A stretch of DNA of 64,000 nucleotides from assembly GCF_013112225.1 (NCBI RefSeq), contig NZ_JABFHI010000006.1, positions 1 to 64,000 on the forward strand, written 5' to 3'. Numbering within the stretch: position 1 is the stretch's first letter; each line of letters begins with the position of its first letter. Position numbers and translations under genes: made by a program. The notes under the pieces were generated by a model. That model was given only the letters and a program-made list of their open reading frames with translations, was not told where the DNA came from and did not search any database. Source of the DNA: Vreelandella azerica. GTDB taxonomy: Bacteria; Pseudomonadota; Gammaproteobacteria; Pseudomonadales; Halomonadaceae. This document shows, piece by piece, positions 42,163 to 52,194 of the stretch.

Positions 42163-42898
42163 TATTCACAAACTCCCAGTGCTTCACGCTGATGCATACG
42201 CAGCTCATCGCCTGCTTTTTCTGCCAGGTCGAGCATGGCGTTCAGCTCAGCGCGATTGAAAGCGCCAGCTTCTGCGGTGCCCTGTACTTCAATCATCTCG
42301 CCGTTTTCAGTCATGACCACGTTCAGGTCGGTGTCGGCCTTGCTGTCTTCCGGATAATCCAGATCGAGTACCGGGACGCCTTTGTAGATACCCACAGAAA
42401 TGGCACTGACCATCTGCTTGAAAGGATCACCTTTGATCTTTTTTCGCGTTGCAGGTGGCGAATGGCATCTACCAGGGCGACACAGCCACCGGTAATGGAG
42501 GCGGTACGGGTGCCGCCATCGGCCTGGATCACATCGCAATCCACGGTAATGGTGAACTCGCCCAGCTTCTTCAGGTTCACAGCAGCCCGCAGGCTGCGGC
42601 CAATCAGGCGCTGAATTTCCAGGGTGCGGCCGCCCTGCTTGCCACGGGTGGCTTCGCGGCCACTGCGTGAATGAGTAGCCCGCGGCAGCATGCCGTATTC
42701 AGCGGTGATCCAGCCCTGGTTCTTACCGCGCAGCCAGCGCGGCACGCCAGCTTCCACGCTGGCATTACACAGCACCTTGGTATCGCCAAATTCAACCAGC
42801 ACCGAACCTTCCGCATGGCGCGTGTAGTCACGGGTCAGGCGGATTTCACGCAGTTGGTCGGCGGCACGGCCACTGGGGCGAACAACATCAGGACGCAT
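42162..42898 (-). CDS. rph: Ribonuclease PH (one frameshift)
   Basis: RNase PH trims tRNA 3' ends by phosphorolysis. The ATG at 42898 gives [19 protein letters not shown]. The core has [37 protein letters not shown] and [20 protein letters not shown]. The frame breaks at the T6 run 42439-42444; a seventh base gives [19 protein letters not shown], and the C-terminal part ends REALGVCE. Restored length is about 245 residues. Note that E. coli K-12 has a natural rph frameshift, but here the pattern matches the window-wide base losses. Confidence 0.93.
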
Positions 42899-43024
42899 AA
42901 CACCTCTCATCGTCATCAATAAAAAAATAGCCAAACTCAGTTGGCCGTATTCTACACGTCTGTCAGCGTAAGGCGCGGGATATCAGGTAGACTAGACGAA
43001 AACATTATCAACAAAGGAACCCTT

Positions 43025-43900
43025 ATGGTTATTGCCCAGGTTCATAGCATGACGGCCTTCGCCCGTGTTGAGCAGGTCGCCACCTTTGGCAGCCTGCAAG
43101 TGGAAATCCGCTCCGTTAACCAGCGTTATCTGGAACCTCACTTTCGCCTGCCAGATACCCTGCGCGCTCTGGAGCCAGTATTTCGCGAATCATTGCGCCA
43201 ACGGCTGACTCGGGGCAAGGTGGAATGCAGCTTGCGTTTTGAAGCGGCTGAAGCGAGCCAGGCCCCCGCCGTTAATATGCAGCGCCTGACAGAAATAGCG
43301 GACGCCCTGGCGGCTGTTCAAAAGCAAGTGCCTGATGCCGTGCCTCCGACCACGCTTGAACTGCTCAATCAGCCAGGCGTCATGGCCACTCAACACCTGG
43401 ATCCTGAAACCATTCATGCGGTTGCCACACAGCTTTTCGAACAGGCGCTGGATGAGTTGGTTGATACTCGCGCCCGCGAAGGCGCCAAGCTGGCTGAGAT
43501 GATCACCACTCGTTTGGAAGCAGTGAATGAGCAGGTAGCCAAGGTGCGTAGCCTGCTACCGCATATTCTGGAACGCCAGCGTGCCCAGCTGTTAGAGCGT
43601 CTGCATACTGCCAGGACGGAACTAGACCCCCAGCGTCTGGAAGCAGAACTGGTACTGGTTGCTCAGAAAGCCGATGTGGATGAAGAGCTGGACCGCTTGA
43701 GCGCCCATGTCGATGAAGTTAGCCGTCAGCTCGGCCAGAAAGGCCCCAAGGGCCGCCGCCTGGATTTCCTGATGCAGGAACTCAACCGCGAGGCTAACAC
43801 GCTATCATCCAAATCCGTGGTTGCGGAAACCACCCGCTGCGCCGTGGAACTCAAGGTTTTGATCGAGCAGATGCGCGAGCAGATTCAGAATATTGAGTAG
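43025..43900 (+). CDS. yicC: YicC-family endoribonuclease
   Basis: YicC-type proteins are endoribonucleases implicated in small-RNA turnover. The ATG at 43025 gives 291 residues starting MVIAQVHSMTAFARVE, the family signature, with IRSVNQRYLEPHFRLP near residue 30. The C-terminal DUF1732 block has KADVDEELDRLSAHVDEV, GRRLDFLMQELNREANTLSS and a terminal RCAVELKVLIEQMREQIQNIE-type helix. It is divergent from rph, as in Pseudomonas. Confidence 0.93.
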   Translation: MVIAQVHSMTAFARVEQVATFGSLQVEIRSVNQRYLEPHFRLPDTLRALEPVFRESLRQRLTRGKVECSLRFEAAEASQAPAVNMQRLTEIADALAAVQKQVPDAVPPTTLELLNQPGVMATQHLDPETIHAVATQLFEQALDELVDTRAREGAKLAEMITTRLEAVNEQVAKVRSLLPHILERQRAQLLERLHTARTELDPQRLEAELVLVAQKADVDEELDRLSAHVDEVSRQLGQKGPKGRRLDFLMQELNREANTLSSKSVVAETTRCAVELKVLIEQMREQIQNIE

Positions 43901-44074
43901 GTACTGTGCAGGTAGGTTCCTAAGTCCATAATTTCTTCAGAAAATCAATGATATCAATATCCTAATCCTTGGGTGTGAAATATAGAGCAAGATTTTTCGT
44001 ATACTCGCATGAACAAGAAATATGCTAACGAAGCTAATGTTTAAAAAACCAGCAGAAGGCGTTGAGGAGTCAGC

Positions 44075-45520
44075 ATGATCTATCCGGTTATCCTGTCAGG
44101 CGGTTCTGGTTCACGTTTATGGCCTGTCTCCAGAGAGCAGCACCCTAAACAGTTTCTGAGCCTTCATCGGCCTGGTGTCAGCCTGCTACAGGAAACGGCG
44201 CAGCGACTCTCCAATCTGGAAGAAACAGGCACACCGCTGATTGTCTGCAATGAACAGCATCGATTCATGGTGGCTGAGCAGATGCACCAATCAGGGGTAT
44301 CGGCGCAAATACTCCTCGAGCCATGTGCTCGCAACACGGCGCCTGCATTAGCGCTAGCTGCTTTGTTGGCCGTGCAGATTGATCCAGATGCTGAGCTGCT
44401 GTCGATGCCTGCTGATCATGTCATCAAGGATGAACAACGTTTTGCAACCGCCATCAAGCAGGGTCTTGGACTGGCGCAGCAAGGTAAACTGGTCACCTTT
44501 GGCATTACGCCGAGTTCAGCGCATACCGGCTATGGTTATATAAAGCGTGGTCAAGCCGATGGAGAGGGGTTTACTGTTTCGACTTTTGTAGAAAAGCCAG
44601 ATCCCGAACAAGCCAGAACCTATGTAGAAAACGGAAACTATTTATGGAACAGCGGTATCTTCCTTTTCGGGGCCAATGCATACATCGATGCCCTGCGCCA
44701 GTATGCGCCTGATATCCTGGAAGCTTGCGAACACGCTTTTGCGTCGCGTCAGCAAGATCTTGATTTTTTGCGTATCAAATCTGAAATGTTTGCACGTTGT
44801 CGTAGTGAATCAATCGACTATGCAGTAATGGAGCATACAAAAGAGGCTGTGGTCGTGCCCATGGATCCAGGTTGGAGCGATATTGGCGCCTGGGATGCGC
44901 TATATGATCTGACAGCTGAAGGCGAAGATGGCAATGCTGTTCATGGCGATGTGATCACAGACAATGTCCGGAACAGTTTGATACGTAGTGAATCCAGGTT
45001 GGTTGCGGCCGTAGGTGTTGATCATCTGGTAATTGTCGAAACGGCGGATGCTGTGCTGGTTGCCGATCGTAACGATGTCCAGGCGACAAAGCATATTGTT
45101 CATCGGCTGAAAGAGGAAGGGCGTAAAGAAGCCCAGCTCCACCAGACTGTTTTTCGCCCATGGGGCTCTTATAGAACCCTCGAATTCACCAACAGTTTTC
45201 AGGTCAAGGAAATTATTGTAAATCCGGGGGCTAAGCTGTCACTCCAGATGCATCATCATCGTGCCGAACACTGGGTGGTGGTGAAAGGGACGGCAAAAGT
45301 CACTCAGGGCGATATGCATCAGGATTCCAATAATCTGAAAAGCTTTCTGCTCTCTGAAGATGAATCGACCTATATTCCTTTAGGTACTCCCCACCGTCTT
45401 GAAAATCCCGGCGTGATTCCTCTTCATCTCATTGAGGTGCAAACAGGCTCTTATCTGGGGGAAGACGACATAGTGCGCTTTGATGATGAGTATGGCCGTG
45501 TACGCGAACGCAGTTTATGA
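44075..45520 (+). CDS. manC: Mannose-1-phosphate guanylyltransferase/mannose-6-phosphate isomerase
   Basis: This type II bifunctional enzyme makes GDP-mannose for surface polysaccharide. The 481-residue protein has the nucleotidyltransferase motif GGSGSRLWPVSREQHPKQF near residue 10, FVEKPD and MDPGWSDIGAWDAL. The C-terminal cupin isomerase domain has RPWGSYRTLE, LSLQMHHHRAEHWVVVKGTA and GTPHRLENPG. GAGGAG lies upstream of the ATG. No other capsule or exopolysaccharide gene is nearby. The 174 bases upstream are AT-rich with no recognised site. Confidence 0.95.
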   Translation: MIYPVILSGGSGSRLWPVSREQHPKQFLSLHRPGVSLLQETAQRLSNLEETGTPLIVCNEQHRFMVAEQMHQSGVSAQILLEPCARNTAPALALAALLAVQIDPDAELLSMPADHVIKDEQRFATAIKQGLGLAQQGKLVTFGITPSSAHTGYGYIKRGQADGEGFTVSTFVEKPDPEQARTYVENGNYLWNSGIFLFGANAYIDALRQYAPDILEACEHAFASRQQDLDFLRIKSEMFARCRSESIDYAVMEHTKEAVVVPMDPGWSDIGAWDALYDLTAEGEDGNAVHGDVITDNVRNSLIRSESRLVAAVGVDHLVIVETADAVLVADRNDVQATKHIVHRLKEEGRKEAQLHQTVFRPWGSYRTLEFTNSFQVKEIIVNPGAKLSLQMHHHRAEHWVVVKGTAKVTQGDMHQDSNNLKSFLLSEDESTYIPLGTPHRLENPGVIPLHLIEVQTGSYLGEDDIVRFDDEYGRVRERSL

Positions 45521-45585
45521 TAACTGAACCGAATCCGGCTTAAAGCTGACGTTTTCATTACATGACTAACAGGATAAGCAACATT

Positions 45586-45663
45586 ATGCGATTCTTACTC
45601 ATTCTGGCCGCCTCTCTCGCGTTGTCCGGTTGTATCAATGTGCCCTTTGTTCCCCTTATCTAG
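45586..45663 (+). CDS. Very small lipoprotein (25 residues)
   Basis: The reading frame encodes MRFLLILAASLALSGC followed by nine residues ending FVPLI. It is a complete lipoprotein signal peptide with lipobox LSGC and almost no mature chain. A ribosome-binding-like AGGATAAG lies upstream. It could be a genuine micro-lipoprotein or the surviving start of a gene truncated at this point, since a phosphatase remnant follows immediately. Confidence 0.55.
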   Translation: MRFLLILAASLALSGCINVPFVPLI

Positions 45664-45862
45664 GCGGAGTGCCAGGTGGAGAGGCGGGAGTTTTCAGCCG
45701 TTATTAATGAACTGGCAGGGCCCCGGCAACCTATTGTTGATCACTCATCAGGTGAATATAACCGCCCTGGTGGGCGGCGGTGTCGCTTCTGGGGATATGG
45801 TGGTGGTGCAGCCTAAAAATAGTGAACTCACGGTGATCGGGCGGCTTACAGGTGTGCGCTAA
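45664..45862 (+). pseudogene. Remnant of a histidine phosphatase-family gene (3' end)
   Basis: The frame reading NWQGPGNLLLITHQVNITAL and then GGGVASGDMVVVQPKN resembles the C-terminal end of histidine phosphatase-family proteins, including the second catalytic His in THQVNI. The first two thirds of the gene, with the RHG motif, is missing. Another frame upstream (VERREFSAVIN) may belong to the same protein, with a frameshift near 45707-45712. It is too short to be functional. Confidence 0.55.
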
Positions 45863-45864
45863 TG

Positions 45865-46476
45865 CTATGCTGGCGCGCCGCGATAATAATGCCATAAAAA
45901 CAGCGCGCCAACGCTGCGCCACGGGGTCCAATGTTCCACCAGTGCCCGTGCCTGGCCGGGCGTTGGGCGTTTCTCCAGCCCCTTGAGTCGCCCCAGAGCG
46001 ACGCGCAGGGCCAGGTCATCGGCAGGAAAGATATCAGCGCGCTTGAGGGAAAACATCAGGTAAATTTCAGCGCTCCAGCGGCCAAATCCGCGCAGTGCCG
46101 TGATGGCCTGAATCGCGGTGGCGTCATCCATACTTTCCAGGGTCTGGGCGTCAAAATCGCCGTCCAGCGTTGCCGCCGCCAGCGCTTTGGCATAATCCAC
46201 CTTGCGCCAGGAAAGTCCTGCATCGCGCAAGCGCTGGGCATCAATGGCCGTGACGGTCTCAGCGTTCAGTTCAGGTAACTGATCACGAAGGCGCTGGAGG
46301 ATAGCGCTGGCTGCCGCCGTGGATATCTGTTGACTGACAATGGTGGCGAAAAACGCCTCAAAGCCTTTTTCCCGTTCACGCGCTGGCGGTGGGCCTACCT
46401 GGGAAGCTGCTTTGGCAATGTCTGGGTCTGCTTTGGCGAGCGCCTGCATGCCTTGGTGGATTATGGTGGGTGTCAC
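45865..46476 (-). CDS. DNA-3-methyladenine glycosylase II family protein
   Basis: The protein is an HhH-GPD base-excision repair glycosylase removing alkylated bases. Its 203 residues include TIVSQQISTAAASAI near residue 47, the helix-hairpin-helix ALRGFGRWSAEIYLMF and the catalytic Asp in DIFPADDLALRVALG. It is a short AlkA without the N-terminal domain of E. coli AlkA, like the Mag1-type enzymes. It is divergent from gmk. Confidence 0.88.
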   Translation of the reverse strand: MTPTIIHQGMQALAKADPDIAKAASQVGPPPAREREKGFEAFFATIVSQQISTAAASAILQRLRDQLPELNAETVTAIDAQRLRDAGLSWRKVDYAKALAAATLDGDFDAQTLESMDDATAIQAITALRGFGRWSAEIYLMFSLKRADIFPADDLALRVALGRLKGLEKRPTPGQARALVEHWTPWRSVGALFLWHYYRGAPA

Positions 46477-46627
46477 GCAGTCTCTCCTTGCCCTGTGCTA
46501 CAGTCGGGCGCATGGTTGTGCGATAATGCTGCTTTATAGTGCAATACAACCTACTTGATTTGGAGGTGTCGCCAGGGCTGATGGCACTGGTTACCTTTAA
46601 GTTCCTTAGCCAATAGGGAAGCGCTTC

Positions 46628-47260
46628 ATGTCCCAAGGTACGCTTTTTGTTGTTTCTGCCCCATCGGGTGCCGGTAAAACTAGCCTGGTGCGTGAGTTGA
46701 TTGAAAGCCTTGATGGCCTTCAGGTGTCAGTCTCGCATACCACCCGTGCGCGGCGCGAAGGTGAAGTCAACGGCGTTAACTATCACTTTACCGATGTGGC
46801 CGGTTTTGAAGCCATGATTCAACAGGGCGATTTTTTTGAATATGCCCAGGTGTTTGACCACTATTATGGCACCTCCCGTCAGGCGGTTCAGGTACTCCTG
46901 GATGCAGGCCAGGACGTGATCCTGGAAATTGACTGGCAGGGTGCGCGTCAGGTGCGTGAGCAGGTCAAGAATGCTGTCTCGATTTTTATCATGCCACCAT
47001 CGCTGCATGAGCTCGAGAATCGTCTGGCCAGCCGCGGCACCGATGAGCATGCCGTTATCGCTCGGCGAATGCGCGATGCCGTCAGTGAAATGTCTCATTA
47101 CGATGAGTATGATTACCTGGTCGTCAATGATGATTTCACCACGGCGCTGGAAGAGCTCAGGTCGCTGGTAATCAGTCAGCGTCTGACCTTGGCCTCAATG
47201 CGTGATCGGCATGCACCATTATTGGCTGCACTCTTGTCACAGCAGGCCAGCGTCGAGTAA
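46628..47260 (+). CDS. gmk: Guanylate kinase
   Basis: Gmk phosphorylates GMP to GDP. The 210-residue protein has the P-loop SAPSGAGKTSLVREL near residue 10, the GMP-binding VSHTTRARREGEVNGVNYHF and the lid LASRGTD. Full length. It begins the gmk-rpoZ-spoT cluster typical of gammaproteobacteria. Confidence 0.97.
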   Translation: MSQGTLFVVSAPSGAGKTSLVRELIESLDGLQVSVSHTTRARREGEVNGVNYHFTDVAGFEAMIQQGDFFEYAQVFDHYYGTSRQAVQVLLDAGQDVILEIDWQGARQVREQVKNAVSIFIMPPSLHELENRLASRGTDEHAVIARRMRDAVSEMSHYDEYDYLVVNDDFTTALEELRSLVISQRLTLASMRDRHAPLLAALLSQQASVE

Positions 47261-47370
47261 TCTATCAGGCTGTGGATATCTTTTTAGTCTATCGAGTTGG
47301 CCTGCGCTGATACCTTCAGGTGATTGCGCTGGCTGGCTTGCCGCCGTTATTACAGGAAGGCGCTTTATTT

Positions 47371-47628
47371 ATGGCACGAGTTACCGTTGAAGATTGCCTG
47401 GATCATGTTGAAAACCGTTTCAAGTTGGTGATGATTTCCACCCAGCGAGCCCGCCAGTTGGCGCGCGGCTCGCGCGAAGCCCAGCTGCCCTGGGAAAACG
47501 ACAAGCCCACCGTGATGGCGCTGCGCGAAATTGCCGCCGGTCTGGTTAATCATAGCGTACTGGATGAGCCTATCGAAGCGGCGCCACGACGTCCGGCAGC
47601 TGATACGACTGTTTCCACTGACGACTGA
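47371..47628 (+). CDS. rpoZ: RNA polymerase omega subunit
   Basis: Omega aids assembly of RNA polymerase and forms part of a ppGpp site. The ATG at 47371 gives 85 residues starting [20 protein letters not shown], with [11 protein letters not shown] and [15 protein letters not shown]. An in-frame extension to 47320 is not family-like. spoT follows 21 bases after the stop, linking the ppGpp enzyme and its target. Confidence 0.97.
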   Translation: MARVTVEDCLDHVENRFKLVMISTQRARQLARGSREAQLPWENDKPTVMALREIAAGLVNHSVLDEPIEAAPRRPAADTTVSTDD

Positions 47629-47649
47629 TAGCTATGTGAGGCGCGATGC

Positions 47650-49776
47650 ATGTTTACGATTGATGACCTGGCCGACCGTCTTGGGGGTTACTTGCCCGCA
47701 GATGAGATTCAGCAGGTTAAGCGCGCCTTTTACTATGCAGAACAGGCTCATGACGGTCAGCGTCGCCGCTCGGGTGAAGCTTATGTGACGCATCCGCTGG
47801 CAGTCGCCAATATCCTGGCTAACATGCACATGGATCATCAAAGCTTGATGGCCGCCATGCTGCATGATGTGATTGAAGATACCGGTGTCGACAAGCCCGC
47901 CCTGGAAGCGCAGTTCGGCACACCGGTCGCCGAACTGGTTGATGGGGTTTCCAAGCTGACCCAGATCACCTTCGAAGACAAGGCGGTTGCCCAGGCGGAA
48001 AACTTCCAGAAAATGGTACTGGCGATGTCGCGGGATATTCGCGTGATTATCGTCAAACTGGCAGACCGTCTGCATAACATGCGCACGCTGGGTGCGCTGC
48101 GCCCGGATAAAAAGCGTCGTATCGCCCGCGAAACCCTGGAAATCTACGCCCGCATTGCTGGTCGTCTAGGGATCAATACCATCCGCGTTGAGTTGGAAGA
48201 CCTGTCCTTCCAGGCGATTTATCCGATGCGTGCTGAACGTATCAAGCGGGCGGTCTCCAGTGCGCGTGGCCATCGGCGCAGCGCCATGCGTGAGATCCAG
48301 GCAGCCCTGCAACAAAGCCTGGATAATGAAGGATTGAACAGTACCGTTATGGGGCGGCAGAAGCATCTGCTGTCGATTTACCGCAAGATGCGCGACCAGC
48401 GAAAACCTTTTGCGGAAATCATGGATGTGTTTGGCTTTCGCATCGTGACGGATGATGTGGCCAACTGCTATCGCATTCTGGGGGTTGTGCATAATCTTTT
48501 CAAACCTGTGCCAGGGCGCTTTAAAGATTACATTGCGATTCCCAAGGCTAACGGTTACCAAAGCCTGCACACCACACTGTTTGGCTCTCGGGGCATGCCG
48601 ATTGAAGTGCAGATCCGTACTCGTGAAATGGAAGCCATGGCGAATAACGGCATCGCGGCCCACTGGCTCTATAAGGCGGGGCAAACAGCACATCCCATTG
48701 CTGAAGGCAGCCGCGCCCGTGCTCGGGCCTGGGTCAAGGGTCTGCTGGAAATGCAGCGCCATGCAGGTGATTCGCTGGAATTTATCGAACACGTCAAAAA
48801 CGATCTTTTCCCCGACGATATTTACGTTTTCACCCCAAAAGGCGACATCATGGAGCTGCCCCAAGGCGCTACCGTGATTGATTTTGCCTACTTTGTGCAC
48901 ACTGATATCGGCAACAAATGTATTGCCTGCCGGATTGACCGCAAGCTGGCGCCTCTTTCAACCCGGCTGGAAAGCGGTCAGACGCTTGAAATCATTACGG
49001 CGCCGGCGGCGCGCCCTAACGTTGCTTGGCTTAATTTTGTCAGCACCGCCAAAGCACGCTCTGCCATTCGCCATGCCCTCAAGCACCAACAGCAGGCGGA
49101 AGCCCTTCAGCTGGGGCGGCGTTTGCTGAACAAATCGCTGGCGGCGTTTGAACTCAGCCTGGAAGAGTTAGAGGAAGGCGTCATCAAGCGCGTACTGAAA
49201 GAGCTTGGCGTAGATGATCTGGATACGTTGCTTGAATCCATCGGTTTGGGTGAACGGGTAGCCCATGCCGTTGCGCGGCGTTGTGTGGACATGGCGCAAG
49301 GCGAAGGCGCTTACGCTCATCAGGTCAATAACGGTGAACCTGTGGTGATCAGCGGAAGTGAGGGCATGGTGACAAGCTTTGCCCGCTGCTGTCACCCCTT
49401 GCCTGGGGATGCCATTGTCGGCTATCTGTCCGTGGGCAAGGGTTTGGTGGTGCATCGTGCCGAATGCAGAAATATTATCGATAAGCACGACCCGGAAAAG
49501 CTATATACCCTGGAATGGTCGGCGAGTATCGATGATGACTTCCCGGTCGCACTGCGTCTGGAAATTGAAAGCCGTCGTGGCCTGGTTGCAGAACTTGCCG
49601 GGTTGGTCACCGATGCTGGCGCCAATATCGAACGTATCGGTATTGAAGAGCGCGATGAACGCCTTTCCACCGTCAACCTGACGCTGGCCGTCAAAGGGCG
49701 AGTCCATTTGGCCCGGATTATCAAGCGTCTGCGCAATCTCCCCGACGTAGGTAAAATTACCCGCTTGGGTAAGTAA
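47650..49776 (+). CDS. spoT: Bifunctional (p)ppGpp synthetase/hydrolase SpoT
   Basis: SpoT makes and degrades the alarmone (p)ppGpp. The 708-residue protein has an HD hydrolase domain ([18 protein letters not shown] near residue 73, [12 protein letters not shown]) and a synthetase domain ([30 protein letters not shown]). The TGS domain reads [19 protein letters not shown], and a zinc-finger/helical region ([20 protein letters not shown]) and an ACT domain follow. The conserved hydrolase His-Asp residues favour SpoT over RelA. Confidence 0.96.
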   Translation: MFTIDDLADRLGGYLPADEIQQVKRAFYYAEQAHDGQRRRSGEAYVTHPLAVANILANMHMDHQSLMAAMLHDVIEDTGVDKPALEAQFGTPVAELVDGVSKLTQITFEDKAVAQAENFQKMVLAMSRDIRVIIVKLADRLHNMRTLGALRPDKKRRIARETLEIYARIAGRLGINTIRVELEDLSFQAIYPMRAERIKRAVSSARGHRRSAMREIQAALQQSLDNEGLNSTVMGRQKHLLSIYRKMRDQRKPFAEIMDVFGFRIVTDDVANCYRILGVVHNLFKPVPGRFKDYIAIPKANGYQSLHTTLFGSRGMPIEVQIRTREMEAMANNGIAAHWLYKAGQTAHPIAEGSRARARAWVKGLLEMQRHAGDSLEFIEHVKNDLFPDDIYVFTPKGDIMELPQGATVIDFAYFVHTDIGNKCIACRIDRKLAPLSTRLESGQTLEIITAPAARPNVAWLNFVSTAKARSAIRHALKHQQQAEALQLGRRLLNKSLAAFELSLEELEEGVIKRVLKELGVDDLDTLLESIGLGERVAHAVARRCVDMAQGEGAYAHQVNNGEPVVISGSEGMVTSFARCCHPLPGDAIVGYLSVGKGLVVHRAECRNIIDKHDPEKLYTLEWSASIDDDFPVALRLEIESRRGLVAELAGLVTDAGANIERIGIEERDERLSTVNLTLAVKGRVHLARIIKRLRNLPDVGKITRLGK

Positions 49777-49816
49777 GTCTTCTTCTATTTTCCAGATCTC
49801 TCAAGGAGTGCTCAAT

Positions 49817-50206
49817 ATGAGCAATAAAGCTGTTATCAATACTGAAAAGGCACCTGCCGCGATTGGCCCTTATTCACAGGCGATCAAGGCAGGTAATACT
49901 GTCTATATGTCGGGCCAGATTCCGCTGGACCCGGCAACCATGGAAATTGTCTCAGACGACTTTGAAGCCCAGGCCCGTCAGGTATTCAGCAACCTGCAGG
50001 CCGTCTGTGAAGAAGCAGCAGGCTCACTGCAGGATATCGTCAAGCTGAACCTCTACCTAGTCGATCTGGGTAACTTTGCTATCGTCAACAAGGTGATGGA
50101 AGAGTTCTTCACCGCACCTTACCCAGCGCGGGCAGCGGTGGGTGTCAAGGCGCTGCCCAAGGATGCCCAGGTAGAAGCCGAAGCAGTGATGATCGTCGGC
50201 GACTGA
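49817..50206 (+). CDS. ridA: 2-iminobutanoate/2-iminopropanoate deaminase RidA
   Basis: RidA hydrolyses reactive enamine/imine intermediates released by PLP enzymes such as threonine dehydratase. The ATG at 49817, after AAGGAG, gives 129 residues, with the family motifs [28 protein letters not shown] and the active-site Arg in [20 protein letters not shown]. It directly follows spoT, as in Pseudomonas, and converges on the next gene. Confidence 0.96.
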   Translation: MSNKAVINTEKAPAAIGPYSQAIKAGNTVYMSGQIPLDPATMEIVSDDFEAQARQVFSNLQAVCEEAAGSLQDIVKLNLYLVDLGNFAIVNKVMEEFFTAPYPARAAVGVKALPKDAQVEAEAVMIVGD

Positions 50207-50215
50207 TCAGGCCAC

Positions 50216-51103
50216 TCAGGGTGTTGATGGGGAGGTGTTGAGAAAGCCGCCTTCCTTCAATACCTGCTGATAGCCTTCCCGGAAGCTCGGATAGCGAAAG
50301 GTATAGCCACTGTTAAGCACACGGGAATTATCGCAGCGCTTGCTGGCTCGACGACGCAGCGGCGATTGCATGGTTTCTGTCGCTTCTACCTTGAGCTGTT
50401 GCGCAATCCAGGTCATCACGTCATGCAGGGCGGCAGGTTCACAATCGCTGCCCAGATAGATGTCTTCCAGGGCCTGGCCCTGCTGGTCGCAGTACATCAG
50501 GTGCTTGAGAATCCCTGCGCAATCATCACGATGAATACGGTTGGAATACATCACCGGCGTAACCGCCGCGACGCGCCCTTCAGCCACCTGGCGAATAAGG
50601 CGGTCGCGCCCCGGTCCGTAAATGCCGGAAAAGCGTACCACGCTGCCGGGTATCTGATGGTTGATCAATGCCTGTTCGGCCTGACACATCAATACACCCG
50701 AAAAGCCCGACGCGTCGGTCGGACTCTGCTCGTTGACGGTTTCGCCTTCCTGCTGACCATAAACGCTGGTTGATGATACAAAAAAGACCCGCTTGGGCGG
50801 TGTTTCCTGTCGTTCAAGGACGCTCAGTACACGCTTCAGGCCCTGAGGGTAGGCACTTTGATAAGCGCTTTCCTCGAAGCGGTCTGCACTGACGGTATAG
50901 ATAACGTAATCAGCCTGGGGCAATGCCTTGTTATCGCCTTCATCAAGGTGCTCAAGGTCAAGCGCCAAAGGCTTGATGCCACTGCCTTCCAGCGCCTCAG
51001 CATGGCGGCGAACGCCGATGACACTATGGCCTTCATCAATCAGCTCGCGCCCAAGGGCTGTGCCGATGTCGCCACAGCCAATGATCAATACGCTGAATCC
51101 CAT
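50216..51103 (-). CDS. NAD(P)-dependent epimerase/dehydratase, YeeZ-like
   Basis: The 295-residue protein is an extended short-chain dehydrogenase. It has an N-terminal Rossmann motif VLIIGCGDIGTALGRELIDE, VFFVSSTSVYGQQEGE and RFSGIYGPGRDRL. The usual catalytic YxxxK is replaced by CQAEQAL around residue 140, so catalysis may differ. The substrate is unknown. It is divergent from oxyR, with 161 bases between starts. Confidence 0.8.
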   Translation of the reverse strand: MGFSVLIIGCGDIGTALGRELIDEGHSVIGVRRHAEALEGSGIKPLALDLEHLDEGDNKALPQADYVIYTVSADRFEESAYQSAYPQGLKRVLSVLERQETPPKRVFFVSSTSVYGQQEGETVNEQSPTDASGFSGVLMCQAEQALINHQIPGSVVRFSGIYGPGRDRLIRQVAEGRVAAVTPVMYSNRIHRDDCAGILKHLMYCDQQGQALEDIYLGSDCEPAALHDVMTWIAQQLKVEATETMQSPLRRRASKRCDNSRVLNSGYTFRYPSFREGYQQVLKEGGFLNTSPSTP

Positions 51104-51264
51104 CTGGTTTCACTCCTGCGATAAAGTATCCCTATTAGCGTCCGCTTCCCTCCATTAGAATGCTACAAAGGTTGGCGGGCGTTGGCCGGTCGGCCAGTAA
51201 TGGATGTTGTCGCGCGGGTGACGACGACACCAGTGACTGCCATGAGAGGATGCCACTGCGCTTT

Positions 51265-52194
51265 ATGACTTTAACAGAACTGCGTTATATCGTAACCCTT
51301 GCTCAGGAACGCCATTTCGGACGTGCCGCAGAGCGTTGCCACGTCTCTCAGCCGACGCTGTCGGTGGCGGTCAAAAAACTGGAAGAAGAGCTCGATGTGG
51401 CGCTCTTTGAGCGTTCCAAGTCGAATGTTCAGGTGACCCCGCTGGGGGAAAAGATCATTGCTCAGGCGCAGCGGGTGCTGGAGCAAAGCAGCCAGATCTT
51501 TTCGATGGCCAGCGCCGGTAAAGACCAGCTTGCCAACCCCTTGCGTATTGGTGCCATCTATACGATCGGGCCTTATCTTTTCCCCCATCTGGTGCCCGCT
51601 TTGGCTGATGCCGCGCCGCAAATGCCGCTGTACATCGAAGAAGGTCTGACCGGCGCCCTGCGCGCCAAACTGCGTAGCGGTGAGCTGGATGTGATTATTG
51701 TTGCCTTGCCGTTCAATGAAACCGATGTCGTCACTCGGCCTATCTACGAAGAGCATTTTGAAGTCCTGATCCCTTCTAATCACCCCTGGGTGGAGCGGGC
51801 CACGATTTACAAGGAAGACCTGCTCAAAGAGCGGCTGCTACTCCTTGGCGAGGGCCACTGTTTTCGCGACCAGATTCTTGAAGCTTGTCCAGCGATTACT
51901 CATAAGCTCAACAGCCCCAACAACACCCTGATCGCCGAAGGGGGCTCACTGGAAACCATTCGTCATATGGTGGCGTCACGGCTAGGCATTACCGTCTTGC
52001 CCCAGTCGGCACTCGGTACGGAGAGCTACGAGAATACGCTTTTGGTCAGTCGCCCTTTTGCGCCGCCGGTCCCCACCCGAACGGTCGCGATTGCCTGGCG
52101 GGCCAGCTTTCCACGGCCCAAGGCGATTGATGCCTTGATTCAGGCCATTGCTCAATGCCGTAAACCCCTTTGCGAGACTGGCCTGCCGTCATGA
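51265..52194 (+). CDS. oxyR: Hydrogen peroxide-responsive regulator OxyR
   Basis: OxyR is a LysR-type activator of peroxide defence genes. The ATG at 51265 (MTLTELRYIVTLAQERHFGR) gives 309 residues. The N-terminal helix-turn-helix has RCHVSQPTLSVAVKKLEEEL. The redox pair is preserved with 9-residue spacing in GEGHCFRDQILEACPAI near residues 199 and 208. The long in-frame extension upstream to 51160 is not supported. Its stop overlaps the recG ATG (ATGA). Confidence 0.94.
   Translation: MTLTELRYIVTLAQERHFGRAAERCHVSQPTLSVAVKKLEEELDVALFERSKSNVQVTPLGEKIIAQAQRVLEQSSQIFSMASAGKDQLANPLRIGAIYTIGPYLFPHLVPALADAAPQMPLYIEEGLTGALRAKLRSGELDVIIVALPFNETDVVTRPIYEEHFEVLIPSNHPWVERATIYKEDLLKERLLLLGEGHCFRDQILEACPAITHKLNSPNNTLIAEGGSLETIRHMVASRLGITVLPQSALGTESYENTLLVSRPFAPPVPTRTVAIAWRASFPRPKAIDALIQAIAQCRKPLCETGLPS

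Noticed and set aside
48166..48900. 244-codon open frame antisense to spoT
   Set aside because: A shadow of spoT with no motif or upstream signal.
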